Positions 51,063-60,429 of a stretch of DNA of 64,000 nt are shown one piece after another (the first letter of the stretch is position 1; every line of letters begins with the position of its first letter). Location: the NCBI GenBank assembly GCA_017399165.1, contig JAFQEF010000109.1, positions 1 to 64,000 on the forward strand, given 5' to 3'. The position numbers and the translations under genes are program-made. The stretch is from Akkermansia sp. (lineage in GTDB: Bacteria; Verrucomicrobiota; Verrucomicrobiia; Verrucomicrobiales; Akkermansiaceae). The notes below the pieces were generated by a model. The model was not told where the DNA came from. It worked only from the letters and a program-made list of their open reading frames with translations, and searched no databases.

Positions 51063-52190
51063 ATGGCTCGTTACCGACTTGTTTCAATCTGTCAAATCAT
51101 TTCAGGAAGCACACCTAAAACAGGCGTGCAAGAGTATTGGAATGGCGACAAGAAGTGGATTACACCTGCTGAACTTTCTGAATCTGACTACATCATCTAT
51201 GATACAGAAAGAAAACTCACTGAGGCTGGCGTAAGATCAGCAGGGTTAACACCTCTTCCGAAAGGAACTGTTATCCTTTCTTCTAGGGCGCCCATTGGCA
51301 AGGTCGCTATTGCCGGGTGCGAGATGTATTGTAATCAAGGGTTCAAGAACTTTGTATGCTCAAATATAATCAACAACAAGTATTTGTATTGGTATTTGAG
51401 GAGCAAAACAGATTTTCTCAATTCGTTAGGAAGAGGAGCAACATTCAAGGAAATATCAAAATCGATTGTAGCAGATATTGAACTCGATATCCCCGAACTT
51501 TCAGAGCAGTCTAAAAGAGTTGCACATTTAGAAAAACTTCAGTCAATAATCACCAGCCGGCGGATTCAGCTTGCGAAGCTGGATGAGCTCGTCAAATGCC
51601 GATTTATCGAAATGTTTGGGGATCCTGTAGCCAATCCGATGGGCTGGGCAACAAAGAGCATGCATGAGGTCGCACCCCATAGCCCCATCGAAATTAAAAC
51701 TGAGGATAATGATATCTGGCTGTTAAATCTTGATAAAATTGAAAGCCATACCGGTCGTGTAACTGAATATGTTTATAATCGCCCTAATGAGATTGGAACT
51801 TCTACATGTGGGTTTGATAATCGACATGTCTTGTATTCTAAGCTCCGCCCCTACTTAAACAAGGTGGTTGTCCCTAATAAATCTGGTATGGCTACAAGCG
51901 AATTACTCGCGTTGCGTCCTAATGAAGCATTAAACCGAGAGTTCCTTGCGCATCTTTTACGTAGCGATAATTTTGTAGGTTACATATCAGAAAAAGTTGC
52001 GGGAGCTAAAATGCCAAGAGTGTCGATGGATATTTTTCGATCATTCCCCTGCATTCTGCCTCCAATGCCTATACAAAACACTTTTGCCGACTTCGTCCAT
52101 AGAATCGACAAATTACGCATTGTCATCCGGCAATCCTTGGATGAAGCGCAGAAGCTATTTGACAGTTTAATGCAGGAATATTTTGATTGA
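51063..52190 (+). CDS. hsdS: type I restriction-modification specificity subunit HsdS
   Basis: 375 residues, two target-recognition domains (about 1-150 and 190-340). These are separated and followed by the conserved helical spacers IITSRRIQLAKLDELVKCRF with EMFGDPVANPMGW, and RIDKLRIVIRQSLDEAQKLF at the C-terminus. The two half-sites define a bipartite DNA target that cannot be read from sequence. The first domain is AT-rich compared with hsdM, the usual sign of exchange between systems. A weak purine stretch (AGGGGT) precedes the ATG. There is no second hsdS or inverted copy nearby, so no sign of shuffling. Confidence 0.94.
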   Translation: MARYRLVSICQIISGSTPKTGVQEYWNGDKKWITPAELSESDYIIYDTERKLTEAGVRSAGLTPLPKGTVILSSRAPIGKVAIAGCEMYCNQGFKNFVCSNIINNKYLYWYLRSKTDFLNSLGRGATFKEISKSIVADIELDIPELSEQSKRVAHLEKLQSIITSRRIQLAKLDELVKCRFIEMFGDPVANPMGWATKSMHEVAPHSPIEIKTEDNDIWLLNLDKIESHTGRVTEYVYNRPNEIGTSTCGFDNRHVLYSKLRPYLNKVVVPNKSGMATSELLALRPNEALNREFLAHLLRSDNFVGYISEKVAGAKMPRVSMDIFRSFPCILPPMPIQNTFADFVHRIDKLRIVIRQSLDEAQKLFDSLMQEYFD

Positions 52191-52215
52191 CCGGAATACC
52201 GAAGCATAGTAAAGT
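52187..52215 (+). promoter_or_regulatory. promoter of the yhcG-like gene
   Basis: TTGACC (52187-52192) overlaps the hsdS stop codon; 17-bp spacer; TAAAGT (52210-52215). The leader of about 28 nt carries AAGGAG (52235-52240), eight bases before the ATG, one of the few clear Shine-Dalgarno sites in the window. Confidence 0.65.
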
Positions 52216-52248
52216 AAAAGGGAGAAGAAACTACAAGGAGAAAGAGGC

Positions 52249-53400
52249 ATGGATGAGCTCAGTAATTATGATAGTGCGGTGCAAGTTATCAAGAGAGTCA
52301 TCTTGCAGCATCAGGTACAAGCTGCGCGGCAAGTGAATGCGGTACAGCTTGCGCTTTATTATAGTGTGGGTCAGTATATATCCGCCCATTCCCGGACCGC
52401 TCAATGGGGTAAGGGCGCTATAGATTACATTAGCCGACGGTTGCAGGAACAGTTGCCCGGGTTGAGGGGCTTTTCCTCTGCCAATATCAAATTAATGCGC
52501 ACTTTTTATGAAGAGTGGAGTCCCCAAACGTTGACCCAACTCTTTCATGGTAAAAATGAGCAAAGCAAGAGAGCTCAATCGTTTACTAATTCGCCAGTCG
52601 CGACTAGCGAATTAGAATGGCTACAAAAAAGTGACATTTTTGCAGTTACATTAGGGCTGACGCTTGAGGAGTTTCAGGCGGTATCTTTTACGCACCATAG
52701 CGTGATATTGCGAGAAGTCAAAGACGTTGCAGAGCGCGCTTACTATGTGCGGCTAAGCGCAACGGAACAGCTCAGCGTAACCCGACTGAAGTCCGCAATA
52801 GCCAACGATACGTACCGACACCGGGGGCAGATGCCGAATAATTTTGTACAGACGCTCAGTGACTCACGCTCCGCATTGAAAGCCGTAGAAATGTTCCGCG
52901 ATGAGTATCTGCTGGACTTCATCAATGTGGAAGAACTTGGCGCGAGAGACAAAGAAGATATTGACGAGCGGGTGCTGGAGAATGCCATTGTACACAACAT
53001 ACGAGATTTTATCATGACCTTTGGCCGGGATTTCGCCTTCATGGGCAATCAATACCGCATCGAAGCGCATGGCAAGGAGCATTTTATAGATTTGTTGTTC
53101 TATAACCGTGAGCTTTCTGCGCTCGTGGCTATTGAGCTGAAAACCGGGCCATTCAAGGCTGCGTATCTGGGGCAGTTGAATATGTACCTGCAATTGCTGG
53201 ATGATTATGTGCGTAAGCCGCAGGAGAACCCAAGCATAGGGATTATACTGTGCACTGATGCAGAAAAGCCTTATGTAGAATATGCGGTGCGAGACTATGC
53301 CAAACCGATGGGGGTGGCGGTATACAAGACCCGGGATGAAATGCCGGAGAAGCTGCGCCGCGCACTACCCAGCATGGAAGACTTGCGAAAATTCTTGTAA
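52249..53400 (+). CDS. YhcG/DUF1016 family PDDEXK nuclease-domain protein
   Basis: 383 residues. The N-terminal DUF1016 helical domain (about 10-170, ALYYSVGQYISAHSRTAQWG, LPGLRGFSSANIKLMRTFYE) and C-terminal PD-(D/E)xK nuclease-like domain (about 225-370) match YhcG proteins. The nuclease site reads FIDLLFYNRELSALVAIELKTG, with the Asp and the ExK present. Members often sit inside type I restriction loci, as here between hsdS and hsdR; their role is not settled. The gene has its own promoter and a Shine-Dalgarno site, so it may be expressed apart from hsdM and hsdS. Confidence 0.9.
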   Translation: MDELSNYDSAVQVIKRVILQHQVQAARQVNAVQLALYYSVGQYISAHSRTAQWGKGAIDYISRRLQEQLPGLRGFSSANIKLMRTFYEEWSPQTLTQLFHGKNEQSKRAQSFTNSPVATSELEWLQKSDIFAVTLGLTLEEFQAVSFTHHSVILREVKDVAERAYYVRLSATEQLSVTRLKSAIANDTYRHRGQMPNNFVQTLSDSRSALKAVEMFRDEYLLDFINVEELGARDKEDIDERVLENAIVHNIRDFIMTFGRDFAFMGNQYRIEAHGKEHFIDLLFYNRELSALVAIELKTGPFKAAYLGQLNMYLQLLDDYVRKPQENPSIGIILCTDAEKPYVEYAVRDYAKPMGVAVYKTRDEMPEKLRRALPSMEDLRKFL

Positions 53401-53417
53401 CAAACTTCTCTACACCT

Positions 53418-56400
53418 ATGAATCGGGAAGCGGTACAAACCAAGCTCACGCAAATACGCTCTGCGGCAAAAGCCGGAGACAAGGCACGATTGAGCCGGGA
53501 AATGCTCAAAGAACTCGTGGAGGGTGTCTATCTGTATCTCAACATCAGGCTCCCTAAAAAAGCTACCTTGCTTGAGTTGATAGACAACTCGGCAGTAGTC
53601 GACTTTGTCAACGATGCAGATGTGATGCAAGCCATGCATTATGTGCGCATTCTGGGTATGAATGCAGAGCATGAAGTGCGCATACGCAAGGCAGAAGCTC
53701 AACTTGCTATTGAGAATATTTCGGCTATAGCTGAACTCATAAGACATCGCGAGAGTACGCCAAATATCCCCTATAAAAAGCCTCCCTACATGAGCGAGGC
53801 AAATACCCGAAAATTGTACATTGATTTGTACCTGAGAGAGGCGGGATGGGAAGTACTTGAAACAGACAATGTTGCGCAACCGAGCAAAGCCGGAATTGAA
53901 ATTGCGGTAGAGGGCATGCCCAATGCAACAGGCTTGGGGTATTGTGACTATGTACTATACGGGCGAGATGGGAAGCCACTTGCTATAGTGGAAGCCAAGA
54001 GGACAGCCGTATCCCCGGAGAAAGGTCGGCACCAAGTGGATTTGTATGGTGAATGCATGAAAAAGCGCTATGGCTACAAGCCGGTGCTCTATTACACCAA
54101 CGGCTATACCACCAAGATAATGGATGGCCTGTACCCGGACAGGCAAGTGCTGGCCTTTCATACGCAAGAAGAGTTGGAGCTGATGCTCCATAAAAGAGGA
54201 CGCGCCGATATAACGGATTTTACCATTAACGATGAAATCACGAATCGACCTTACCAGAAAATAGCCATTACTCGACTTTGCGAGAAACTTAACAAAAAGC
54301 ATCGGCGAGGCTTGCTGGTGATGGCAACAGGAACGGGTAAAACGAGAGTATCCATTTCATTGGTCGATATTTTGACACGCAACAACTGGGTCAAGAACGT
54401 GCTTTTTTTAGCGGACCGCACCAGCCTGGTGCATCAGGCCAAGCAGAATTATGCCAAGCTCATGCCGAATACGAGCATCTGCGAATTGTCCGGCAGGGAG
54501 GAGCCGGACTACAATGCCCGCCTGATGTTCAGCACTTACCAGACAATGATTAACTACATTGATGCTGAGGATAAGCGGTTCAAGTCCGGGCGTTTTGACC
54601 TTATTATCATTGATGAGGCTCATCGCAGCATCTTCAACCGCTATGGTTCCATTTTCAAATATTTCGATAGCTTGCTCGTGGGGCTAACGGCTACCCCCAA
54701 GAATGAGGTGGATGCAAATACTTACAGTCTGTTTGCCTGTGAATCCGGCATGCCTGATTCAGATTATTCCTTAGAAGAAGCCATTGATGAACATTATCTG
54801 GTGGGGTACAAAGTCATTAACCAAACCTCTTTTTTGATTTCCGAGGGCATAGACCCGAGTAAATTGACACCGGATGAACGGGAACAGCTGGATGATTATT
54901 TTGCCGAGAGGCGTTTACCCACACCGGACCTTAATGTTCCGGGTAACGAATTATTCCGCTTTCTGTTCAATAAGAACACTTGCCGTCAGGTTATCGAAAA
55001 GTTGATGACGCAGGGCTTGAAAGTCAACAATGGAGAAACACTCGGTAAAAGCATCATCTTTGCGTACAATCACAAGCATGCTCAAATGATAGTGGAGAGT
55101 TTCCATGAGCTGTACCCGAATCATCCTGCCAACACCTGCCAATTGGTTGATAATTATGTGCAAAATGCCGATAGCCTGATAGAACAATTTGACACGAACC
55201 CGGAGTTCCGCATTGCTGTATCGGTGGATATGCTGGATACGGGTGTGGATATTCCGGCGGTACTGAATCTGGTATTCTTCAAGAAGGTGCGTTCCAAAAT
55301 AAAGTTTGTGCAGATGATTGGACGTGGTACGCGCTTGTGTGAAAACATCTATGGCCCGGGCCGACATAAGAGAGGCTTCTGCATTTTTGATTATTGTGCC
55401 AATTTTGAGTATTTCGGGAATTTGCCTGAGGGTAAGCCCGCTCAAGGTAATCAACTGAGTTTGACGCAACGACTCTACACCATGCAAGCTGATATGCTTT
55501 ATGGTTTGCAAGATATACAGTATCAAGAAGACGAATGGTTTAAGGGATATTACGAAGAACTCAAGAAGAATCTGCATCGTCAAATAGGAGTCATCAAATC
55601 CCATAGCAATCGAATACAGGTACGTGCAGAAATGCAATATGTAGATAAGTTCTACGATTGGGAGAACTGGACGGCTCTTACCCCTGTGGCATTGCAGGAG
55701 CTGAGAAAACATATCGTCCCATTATTGGACTCCGGTATTCAGGGGCATCCTCTTTCCCTTGCATTTGATTGTCGTATGTTGCATGTGGCATTGTCTCTTG
55801 TATGTAATGGCAACGTGAAAGGAGCAGGTAAGGATGTGAAGAAAATACGTGAGGTTGCGAACTACCTGCTTACAGAAAAAGCATCCATTCCGCAAGTGCT
55901 CGCAAAAGCATCTGACTTGAAACTGATTGTGGATAGCAACTTCTGGCAAGCCCCCGCTGTGCCGGAGCTGGAGCGTTTGCGACAAAGTCTGCGAGATTTA
56001 ATGCAGTTCCTTCAGGGTGAGAGGCGTGCACGGTACGATATTGATATTCAGGATGAAATTACTGACGGGGAGTATGAGCCGGGGAACACTATTATCGATA
56101 TCCGCACCTATCGGGAAAAAGTGATTGATTACCTGATGGAAAATATCAACAGCCGGGTAATTAGTAAGATTCATAACCTTGACCCCATTAACGAGGACGA
56201 CTTATTGGAACTTGAGCGCATTCTATGGCACGAACTGGGCAGCAAAGAAGATTATGCTAAAATCAGCGACCACAAAAATTTGGCGGCTTTTGTGAGAAGC
56301 TTGGTAGGACTTAATCAAAACGCCATCAATGAGAAGTTCAGTGAATATCTGAATGATAACACATTCAACGCCATGCAGCAGGAATACATACGCACGATTA

Positions 56401-56621
56401 TTAACTATGTGCGTGTAAACGGCGATATGGATAGAAGTGATGTGGTGAATACTGAACCATTCAATAATTATGATATTGTAGACCTTTTCGGCTCCAGATA
56501 TCAAGCTGTCATTCAGATAGTTCACAAACTTCATGCGCCCATAGAGGTTCCGATTGCATTTGAATACCCTGATGATGAAGAACATACTTTATCTATAGCA
56601 GACTCCGGTGAGAAACAATAA
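53418..56621 (+). CDS. hsdR: type I restriction endonuclease subunit HsdR
   Basis: 1067 residues. Motor and nuclease of the type I complex. The N-terminal PD-(D/E)xK nuclease has GYCDYVLYGRDGKPLAIVEAKR (acidic residues and EAK, about 173-195, split here by key residues D and E-A-K). The SF2 translocase has Walker A MATGTGKTRVS (about 300), DEAH box IIIDEAHRSIF (about 396), LVGLTATPKNE (motif III) and MIGRGTRLCE (motif VI). The helical C-terminal part contacts HsdM. Full length with no frameshift, so the locus is probably active. It starts 17 bases after the yhcG-like gene and may share its promoter. Confidence 0.96.
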   Translation: MNREAVQTKLTQIRSAAKAGDKARLSREMLKELVEGVYLYLNIRLPKKATLLELIDNSAVVDFVNDADVMQAMHYVRILGMNAEHEVRIRKAEAQLAIENISAIAELIRHRESTPNIPYKKPPYMSEANTRKLYIDLYLREAGWEVLETDNVAQPSKAGIEIAVEGMPNATGLGYCDYVLYGRDGKPLAIVEAKRTAVSPEKGRHQVDLYGECMKKRYGYKPVLYYTNGYTTKIMDGLYPDRQVLAFHTQEELELMLHKRGRADITDFTINDEITNRPYQKIAITRLCEKLNKKHRRGLLVMATGTGKTRVSISLVDILTRNNWVKNVLFLADRTSLVHQAKQNYAKLMPNTSICELSGREEPDYNARLMFSTYQTMINYIDAEDKRFKSGRFDLIIIDEAHRSIFNRYGSIFKYFDSLLVGLTATPKNEVDANTYSLFACESGMPDSDYSLEEAIDEHYLVGYKVINQTSFLISEGIDPSKLTPDEREQLDDYFAERRLPTPDLNVPGNELFRFLFNKNTCRQVIEKLMTQGLKVNNGETLGKSIIFAYNHKHAQMIVESFHELYPNHPANTCQLVDNYVQNADSLIEQFDTNPEFRIAVSVDMLDTGVDIPAVLNLVFFKKVRSKIKFVQMIGRGTRLCENIYGPGRHKRGFCIFDYCANFEYFGNLPEGKPAQGNQLSLTQRLYTMQADMLYGLQDIQYQEDEWFKGYYEELKKNLHRQIGVIKSHSNRIQVRAEMQYVDKFYDWENWTALTPVALQELRKHIVPLLDSGIQGHPLSLAFDCRMLHVALSLVCNGNVKGAGKDVKKIREVANYLLTEKASIPQVLAKASDLKLIVDSNFWQAPAVPELERLRQSLRDLMQFLQGERRARYDIDIQDEITDGEYEPGNTIIDIRTYREKVIDYLMENINSRVISKIHNLDPINEDDLLELERILWHELGSKEDYAKISDHKNLAAFVRSLVGLNQNAINEKFSEYLNDNTFNAMQQEYIRTIINYVRVNGDMDRSDVVNTEPFNNYDIVDLFGSRYQAVIQIVHKLHAPIEVPIAFEYPDDEEHTLSIADSGEKQ

Positions 56622-56638
56622 TTTACCCCAAGCCACAA

Positions 56639-57247
56639 ATGAAATACCCATTTATCATCATAGCAGTCACATTATTGCTGAGCAACTGCCGCAGTTATTT
56701 TGCGCACAATGTTATCAGTAATGCAAAATACGAGGCATATTGCGACACGGCTGATATTAAGTCCAATGCGAATCAAGTCATTATCAGCGACGGTAAAAAT
56801 TATTATATGGAGCTGCCGCGTTACCGTTGGAAACAAAGGAGCATAGATTTCATGGAAGGTGTGGGTGGCAAGCTCCGTACAGGAGAAAGACTTGTTGCCG
56901 TACCGGGTGAAAAAGATTTATATAAGCTACCTGCCAACTATGCGCGTTATCTGACAGGTCAAAGTAAAATTAAACCTAAAGAGGTTGTTTTAGAATACGT
57001 GGCAGATCAAGAGGCCGTACGCTCTCGCTGCAAAACGGAGCTTGCCGTAACAAGAGAATGTGATAGGGGCAGAGCGGGTCAGTTTACATATACATCCCCC
57101 TATGCCGGGCTTTACAAAGCACTGGGCTACCCGCTATATGCCGTGGATATTCCTTTATCCATAGCCGGGAATGCCTGTATGGTAGGGTGCATAGCCATCG
57201 GCGGTACCATTGCCATCATTTGTTACCCCATTGCTGCCTGTTTTTAA
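56639..57247 (+). CDS. putative lipoprotein, first of a tandem pair
   Basis: 202 residues. Signal MKYPFIIIAVTLLLSNC with Cys 17 as a possible lipid site (Asn before Cys is unusual). It shares with the next gene the motifs ISDGKNYYMELPRYR, KDLYKLPANYARYLTGQSK and YTSPYAGLYKALGYPLYAVD, so the two are diverged tandem duplicates. The C-terminal 35 residues are hydrophobic (ACMVGCIAIGGTIAIICYPI). No known family. It lies 17 bases after hsdR and could be read from that transcript. Confidence 0.75.
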   Translation: MKYPFIIIAVTLLLSNCRSYFAHNVISNAKYEAYCDTADIKSNANQVIISDGKNYYMELPRYRWKQRSIDFMEGVGGKLRTGERLVAVPGEKDLYKLPANYARYLTGQSKIKPKEVVLEYVADQEAVRSRCKTELAVTRECDRGRAGQFTYTSPYAGLYKALGYPLYAVDIPLSIAGNACMVGCIAIGGTIAIICYPIAACF

Positions 57248-57250
57248 CAG

Positions 57251-57928
57251 ATGAAACATCTACTTTACACCTTGATCTTATGCAGTTTGGCGTTACCAAG
57301 CTGCATTACGCATGTGTCAGATGCCTTTTTCGACAAAGCGGAGTATCAGGCATCTGCCGACACTTCGCTCATCGCCCCCGATAAAGGCTCTTATCTGCTC
57401 TCCGATGGTAAAAATTACTATATCGAGCTGCAACGTATAAGAAAGGACAACAGGCCTGATTCATCAGATTACGGGTGCTTGCAAGGTATGGCTTATTACA
57501 GTCTCCGAGATGAAAAAATCAGCGGCGTTAAGGATTTATACGCTGTACCCAAGCCGTATGCGCTCTACCTTGTGGGTAAAAGTAAGTATGCTGATAAAGA
57601 AAGAAAACTCACCTTTATAGAAAATGCCGAAGAAATTAAAGCCAAGTGTACAACAAAGCTCCCCATACGGAGTGAAACGGCATACAACAATTGTTACATA
57701 AGCCCGAGAACCGTAACCTCACCCCACGCCGCCACTTATAATGCTTTGGGGTATACCACAGCCGTGGTGGTGGATGTACCGTTGAGCTGCGTGGGTACCG
57801 CCATGGCCACCGTATTTAATGCCATTGTATGGCCGGTCCGGTTCATCATATCCCCCTCAAATGCAGCAAATGATTTTGCCGCAGATTTCGGCAGCCATTC
57901 TTTGCGGCGCTTTCTTGAGCTCAGATAA
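57251..57928 (+). CDS. putative lipoprotein, second of a tandem pair
   Basis: 225 residues. Lipoprotein signal MKHLLYTLILCSLALPSC, lipid Cys at 18. Counterpart motifs to the upstream gene are LSDGKNYYIELQRIR, KDLYAVPKPYALYLVGKSK and VTSPHAATYNALGYTTAVVVD. The end differs: a hydrophobic stretch and then a polar tail of about 25 residues. Function unknown. Start three bases after the upstream stop. Both seem to be envelope proteins of a family I do not recognise. Confidence 0.75.
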   Translation: MKHLLYTLILCSLALPSCITHVSDAFFDKAEYQASADTSLIAPDKGSYLLSDGKNYYIELQRIRKDNRPDSSDYGCLQGMAYYSLRDEKISGVKDLYAVPKPYALYLVGKSKYADKERKLTFIENAEEIKAKCTTKLPIRSETAYNNCYISPRTVTSPHAATYNALGYTTAVVVDVPLSCVGTAMATVFNAIVWPVRFIISPSNAANDFAADFGSHSLRRFLELR

Positions 57929-57985
57929 CGCACCTGACTGTTAATTAAATAGATTGCAAAGAACGCCGGAAAGGTATAAAAGGGG

Positions 57986-59191
57986 ATGCAAACCATGAGT
58001 AGCATCTTTTCCCCATCCCATTACCGTATTCACTTTGTTATCATCTTTTTGCTGGTCAGCTTTAATCTGCGCATGTGCTTTTCAGCGGCGGATCCGTTGC
58101 TGGTATTCCTGATGCGGGATTTGGGGCTGAGTGTGAGCAGCAGTGGCATGTTCGGGCTTTTGCCTATTATATCGTTGGGGGTAGCAGCCCCGCTCGGAGC
58201 CGTCCTGACACGGCATATACGCCCGCGCATACTCATTATCTATTCTTTAGTATGGGCAATAGCCGGCGTAGTATGGCGAAGCTACGGCGGCATTACGGGA
58301 TTATTCGGCGGCACCATCGTGATAGGGTTGGGGCTTGGCATTGCGGGCTCCGTCATTCTGGGTATCGGCAAGCAAGTAGTGCCGGATCGCCTACCGGAAC
58401 TGATGAGTGCCTACACCGCCTGTGTAAGCCTGGGCACAGCAGTGGGAGCAGGCGCAGCCGCCCCCATGGCCCTGCTGCTGGGGGGCTGGCAGAAGGGGCT
58501 GCTCTTTTGGGGGCTGCCCTTGCTGATAGCCACCATGCTTTGGGCAGAGTTGGTATGCCGTGTGCGCCCAAGCACCATGCAACAGCACACGCTCAAAACA
58601 CCCATGCTGCCACTGCTCAAGCAACATAAAGCCCGCATGGTTACTCTTTTTTATTTATTCCGTGTAGCCGGGGCGTGGCTGTTGATTGTGTGGTTATCCA
58701 CCCTGCTGCGGGACCGCGGCATGCCGTTAGTGGAGGCCGGGTTGGTATTATCGGTAGCCACGGCGTTTCAAATACCGGCCGCCCTGCTCTCCGACATCTT
58801 CAGTCGGTGGGTAGGAGGTATGGATAAACTGATAATCTTTGCCGTGCTAGCCTCTATAGCAGCCTGCTGGGGACTATTAGAGGCCCCCCTGCACTTTTGG
58901 CTTGTTTTCGCCATCATGCTGGGTGCAGGTTTAGGCTGTATTTTTTCCATAGGCATGACACTGATAGTGGAAAGCGAACCGGATGAAGCCGGCACTGTTG
59001 CGTTATCCGGCATGGCGCAAGGCATAGGGTTCACCTGTGGCGGGCTGCTGGCTTGGGTGGCGGGCATGTGCATGCAATGGCAACACCGAGACTTGTGGAT
59101 GGGCAGTATCTACACCCTGCTGGCTCTATCAGGGTTAGTATGTGGGCTTCAAGCCTTGAGAAAACAAACGATAAACGAGAAGAATGCTTGA
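57986..59191 (+). CDS. MFS transporter, CynX/NimT-like
   Basis: About 12 membrane helices in 401 residues. N-terminal region FNLRMCFSAADPLLVFLMRD and SSGMFGLLPIISLGVAAPLG resembles the CynX/NimT (cyanate/nitroimidazole-type) exporters of the major facilitator superfamily. ATG codons at 57986 and 57995 are both possible; TTGCAA (57954) with a 17-bp spacer to TAAAAG lies upstream, not convincing. Substrate unknown. The stop precedes lpxK by 32 bases, with the lpxK promoter overlapping the 3' end. Confidence 0.82.
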   Translation: MQTMSSIFSPSHYRIHFVIIFLLVSFNLRMCFSAADPLLVFLMRDLGLSVSSSGMFGLLPIISLGVAAPLGAVLTRHIRPRILIIYSLVWAIAGVVWRSYGGITGLFGGTIVIGLGLGIAGSVILGIGKQVVPDRLPELMSAYTACVSLGTAVGAGAAAPMALLLGGWQKGLLFWGLPLLIATMLWAELVCRVRPSTMQQHTLKTPMLPLLKQHKARMVTLFYLFRVAGAWLLIVWLSTLLRDRGMPLVEAGLVLSVATAFQIPAALLSDIFSRWVGGMDKLIIFAVLASIAACWGLLEAPLHFWLVFAIMLGAGLGCIFSIGMTLIVESEPDEAGTVALSGMAQGIGFTCGGLLAWVAGMCMQWQHRDLWMGSIYTLLALSGLVCGLQALRKQTINEKNA

Positions 59192-59216
59192 CATAGACCA
59201 CCCACAACGGTAGAAT
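59188..59216 (+). promoter_or_regulatory. promoter of lpxK
   Basis: TGCTTGACA (TTGACA 59188-59193), 17-bp spacer, TAGAAT (59211-59216), seven bases to the ATG at 59224. The -35 overlaps the stop codon of the MFS gene. Confidence 0.85.
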
Positions 59217-59223
59217 ATACGGC

Positions 59224-60420
59224 ATGAAATCACGCATGGATGAGTTTGCAGAATGGGGAACCGAAGTAGTGTTCGGGCGCGCCCATGGGTTCCGTGCGTG
59301 GATGATGCGCTGTGTGTTGCGCTTTGCCTCGTTCTTTTTCTACCTGTTGGTTAAAACACGTTTATTTTTATTCTCTCGCCGCATCAAAACCGTACGCTAT
59401 TTAGGCACTTTTGTTATCAGCGTGGGCAACATCACGGCAGGCGGCACCGGTAAAACCCCCGTGGTGGAGTTTCTCTCACGCGCGTTATCTGCCCGTGGCC
59501 GCAAATGCGCCATTTTAACGCGCGGTTACAAGAGCGAGCCACTTGATGAGCCGCAGGAGTGGTTGGATGCCGAGGGTAATCCGGTAAAAGACTTGCCTAA
59601 AATAGCCAGCGATGGTGTTACCCGCTATCTGAGCCCCCTATACGCGGGTGACGAGCCGTTTATGTTGGCTCGCAACTTGGATGGCGTGTCTGTACTGGTG
59701 GATAAAGACCGCGTTAAATCCGGTATATTCGCCATAGAACAGCTGGGCTGCAACACCCTGATACTGGATGACGGTATGCAGTATCTGAAACTCAAGCACG
59801 AGATTGATATTGTGCTGGTGGACTGCGGATTTCCCTTCGGCACGGGGTCTCTGTTGCCGCGCGGCACCATGCGAGAGCCCCGCACCAGCCTTGCCCGCGC
59901 CAGCTACATCATCCTGACCAAGAGCGGTGGTAAACCGCAGGATGAGCTCATTGCCACGATTCGCAAATATAACAAGGTGGCAGATATTATTGTAACCAAT
60001 CACGCCCCTGCCCATTTGGAAAACATCTTTACGGGAGAACGCAAGCCCCTGAGTTTCCTCAAGGATAAATACGTGGCCTGTATGAGCGGCATTGCCCGCC
60101 CCGAAAGTTTTGAAGGCTTGGTAGAAGGCTTGGGGGCCCATGTGGAGATACGCCGCCGCTACCCCGACCACTATTGGTTTGACCAAAAAGACCTGGAAAC
60201 CTTTGTAGAGCGTTGCGCCGACCGCGCTATGGATTTGATTGTCACCACGGAAAAAGACGCCGTACGATTCCTCAAACCCGGAGAAATGGAGGTGCCCATC
60301 TACTTCCTGCGCATTCAAATTGACATTGAACAGGGGCAGGAGTATTGGGACCGCATGATAGACCGCATTTGTGCCCTAGGCGAGCCCCAGCCCCCGCACC
60401 AGTGGAGCGACGCCCTGTAA
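59224..60420 (+). CDS. lpxK: tetraacyldisaccharide 4'-kinase
   Basis: 398 residues. Phosphorylates the lipid A precursor at the inner membrane, so the cell makes lipopolysaccharide or lipooligosaccharide. An N-terminal amphipathic or membrane-associated segment (about 20-50) is followed by the P-loop [20 protein letters not shown] (about 67-86), ILTRGYKS and [18 protein letters not shown] (about 180-197). Family length is usually 310-340, so this one is somewhat long. Convergent with comEC, ten bases apart. Confidence 0.94.
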   Translation: MKSRMDEFAEWGTEVVFGRAHGFRAWMMRCVLRFASFFFYLLVKTRLFLFSRRIKTVRYLGTFVISVGNITAGGTGKTPVVEFLSRALSARGRKCAILTRGYKSEPLDEPQEWLDAEGNPVKDLPKIASDGVTRYLSPLYAGDEPFMLARNLDGVSVLVDKDRVKSGIFAIEQLGCNTLILDDGMQYLKLKHEIDIVLVDCGFPFGTGSLLPRGTMREPRTSLARASYIILTKSGGKPQDELIATIRKYNKVADIIVTNHAPAHLENIFTGERKPLSFLKDKYVACMSGIARPESFEGLVEGLGAHVEIRRRYPDHYWFDQKDLETFVERCADRAMDLIVTTEKDAVRFLKPGEMEVPIYFLRIQIDIEQGQEYWDRMIDRICALGEPQPPHQWSDAL

Positions 60421-60429
60421 ATCTGCGCC

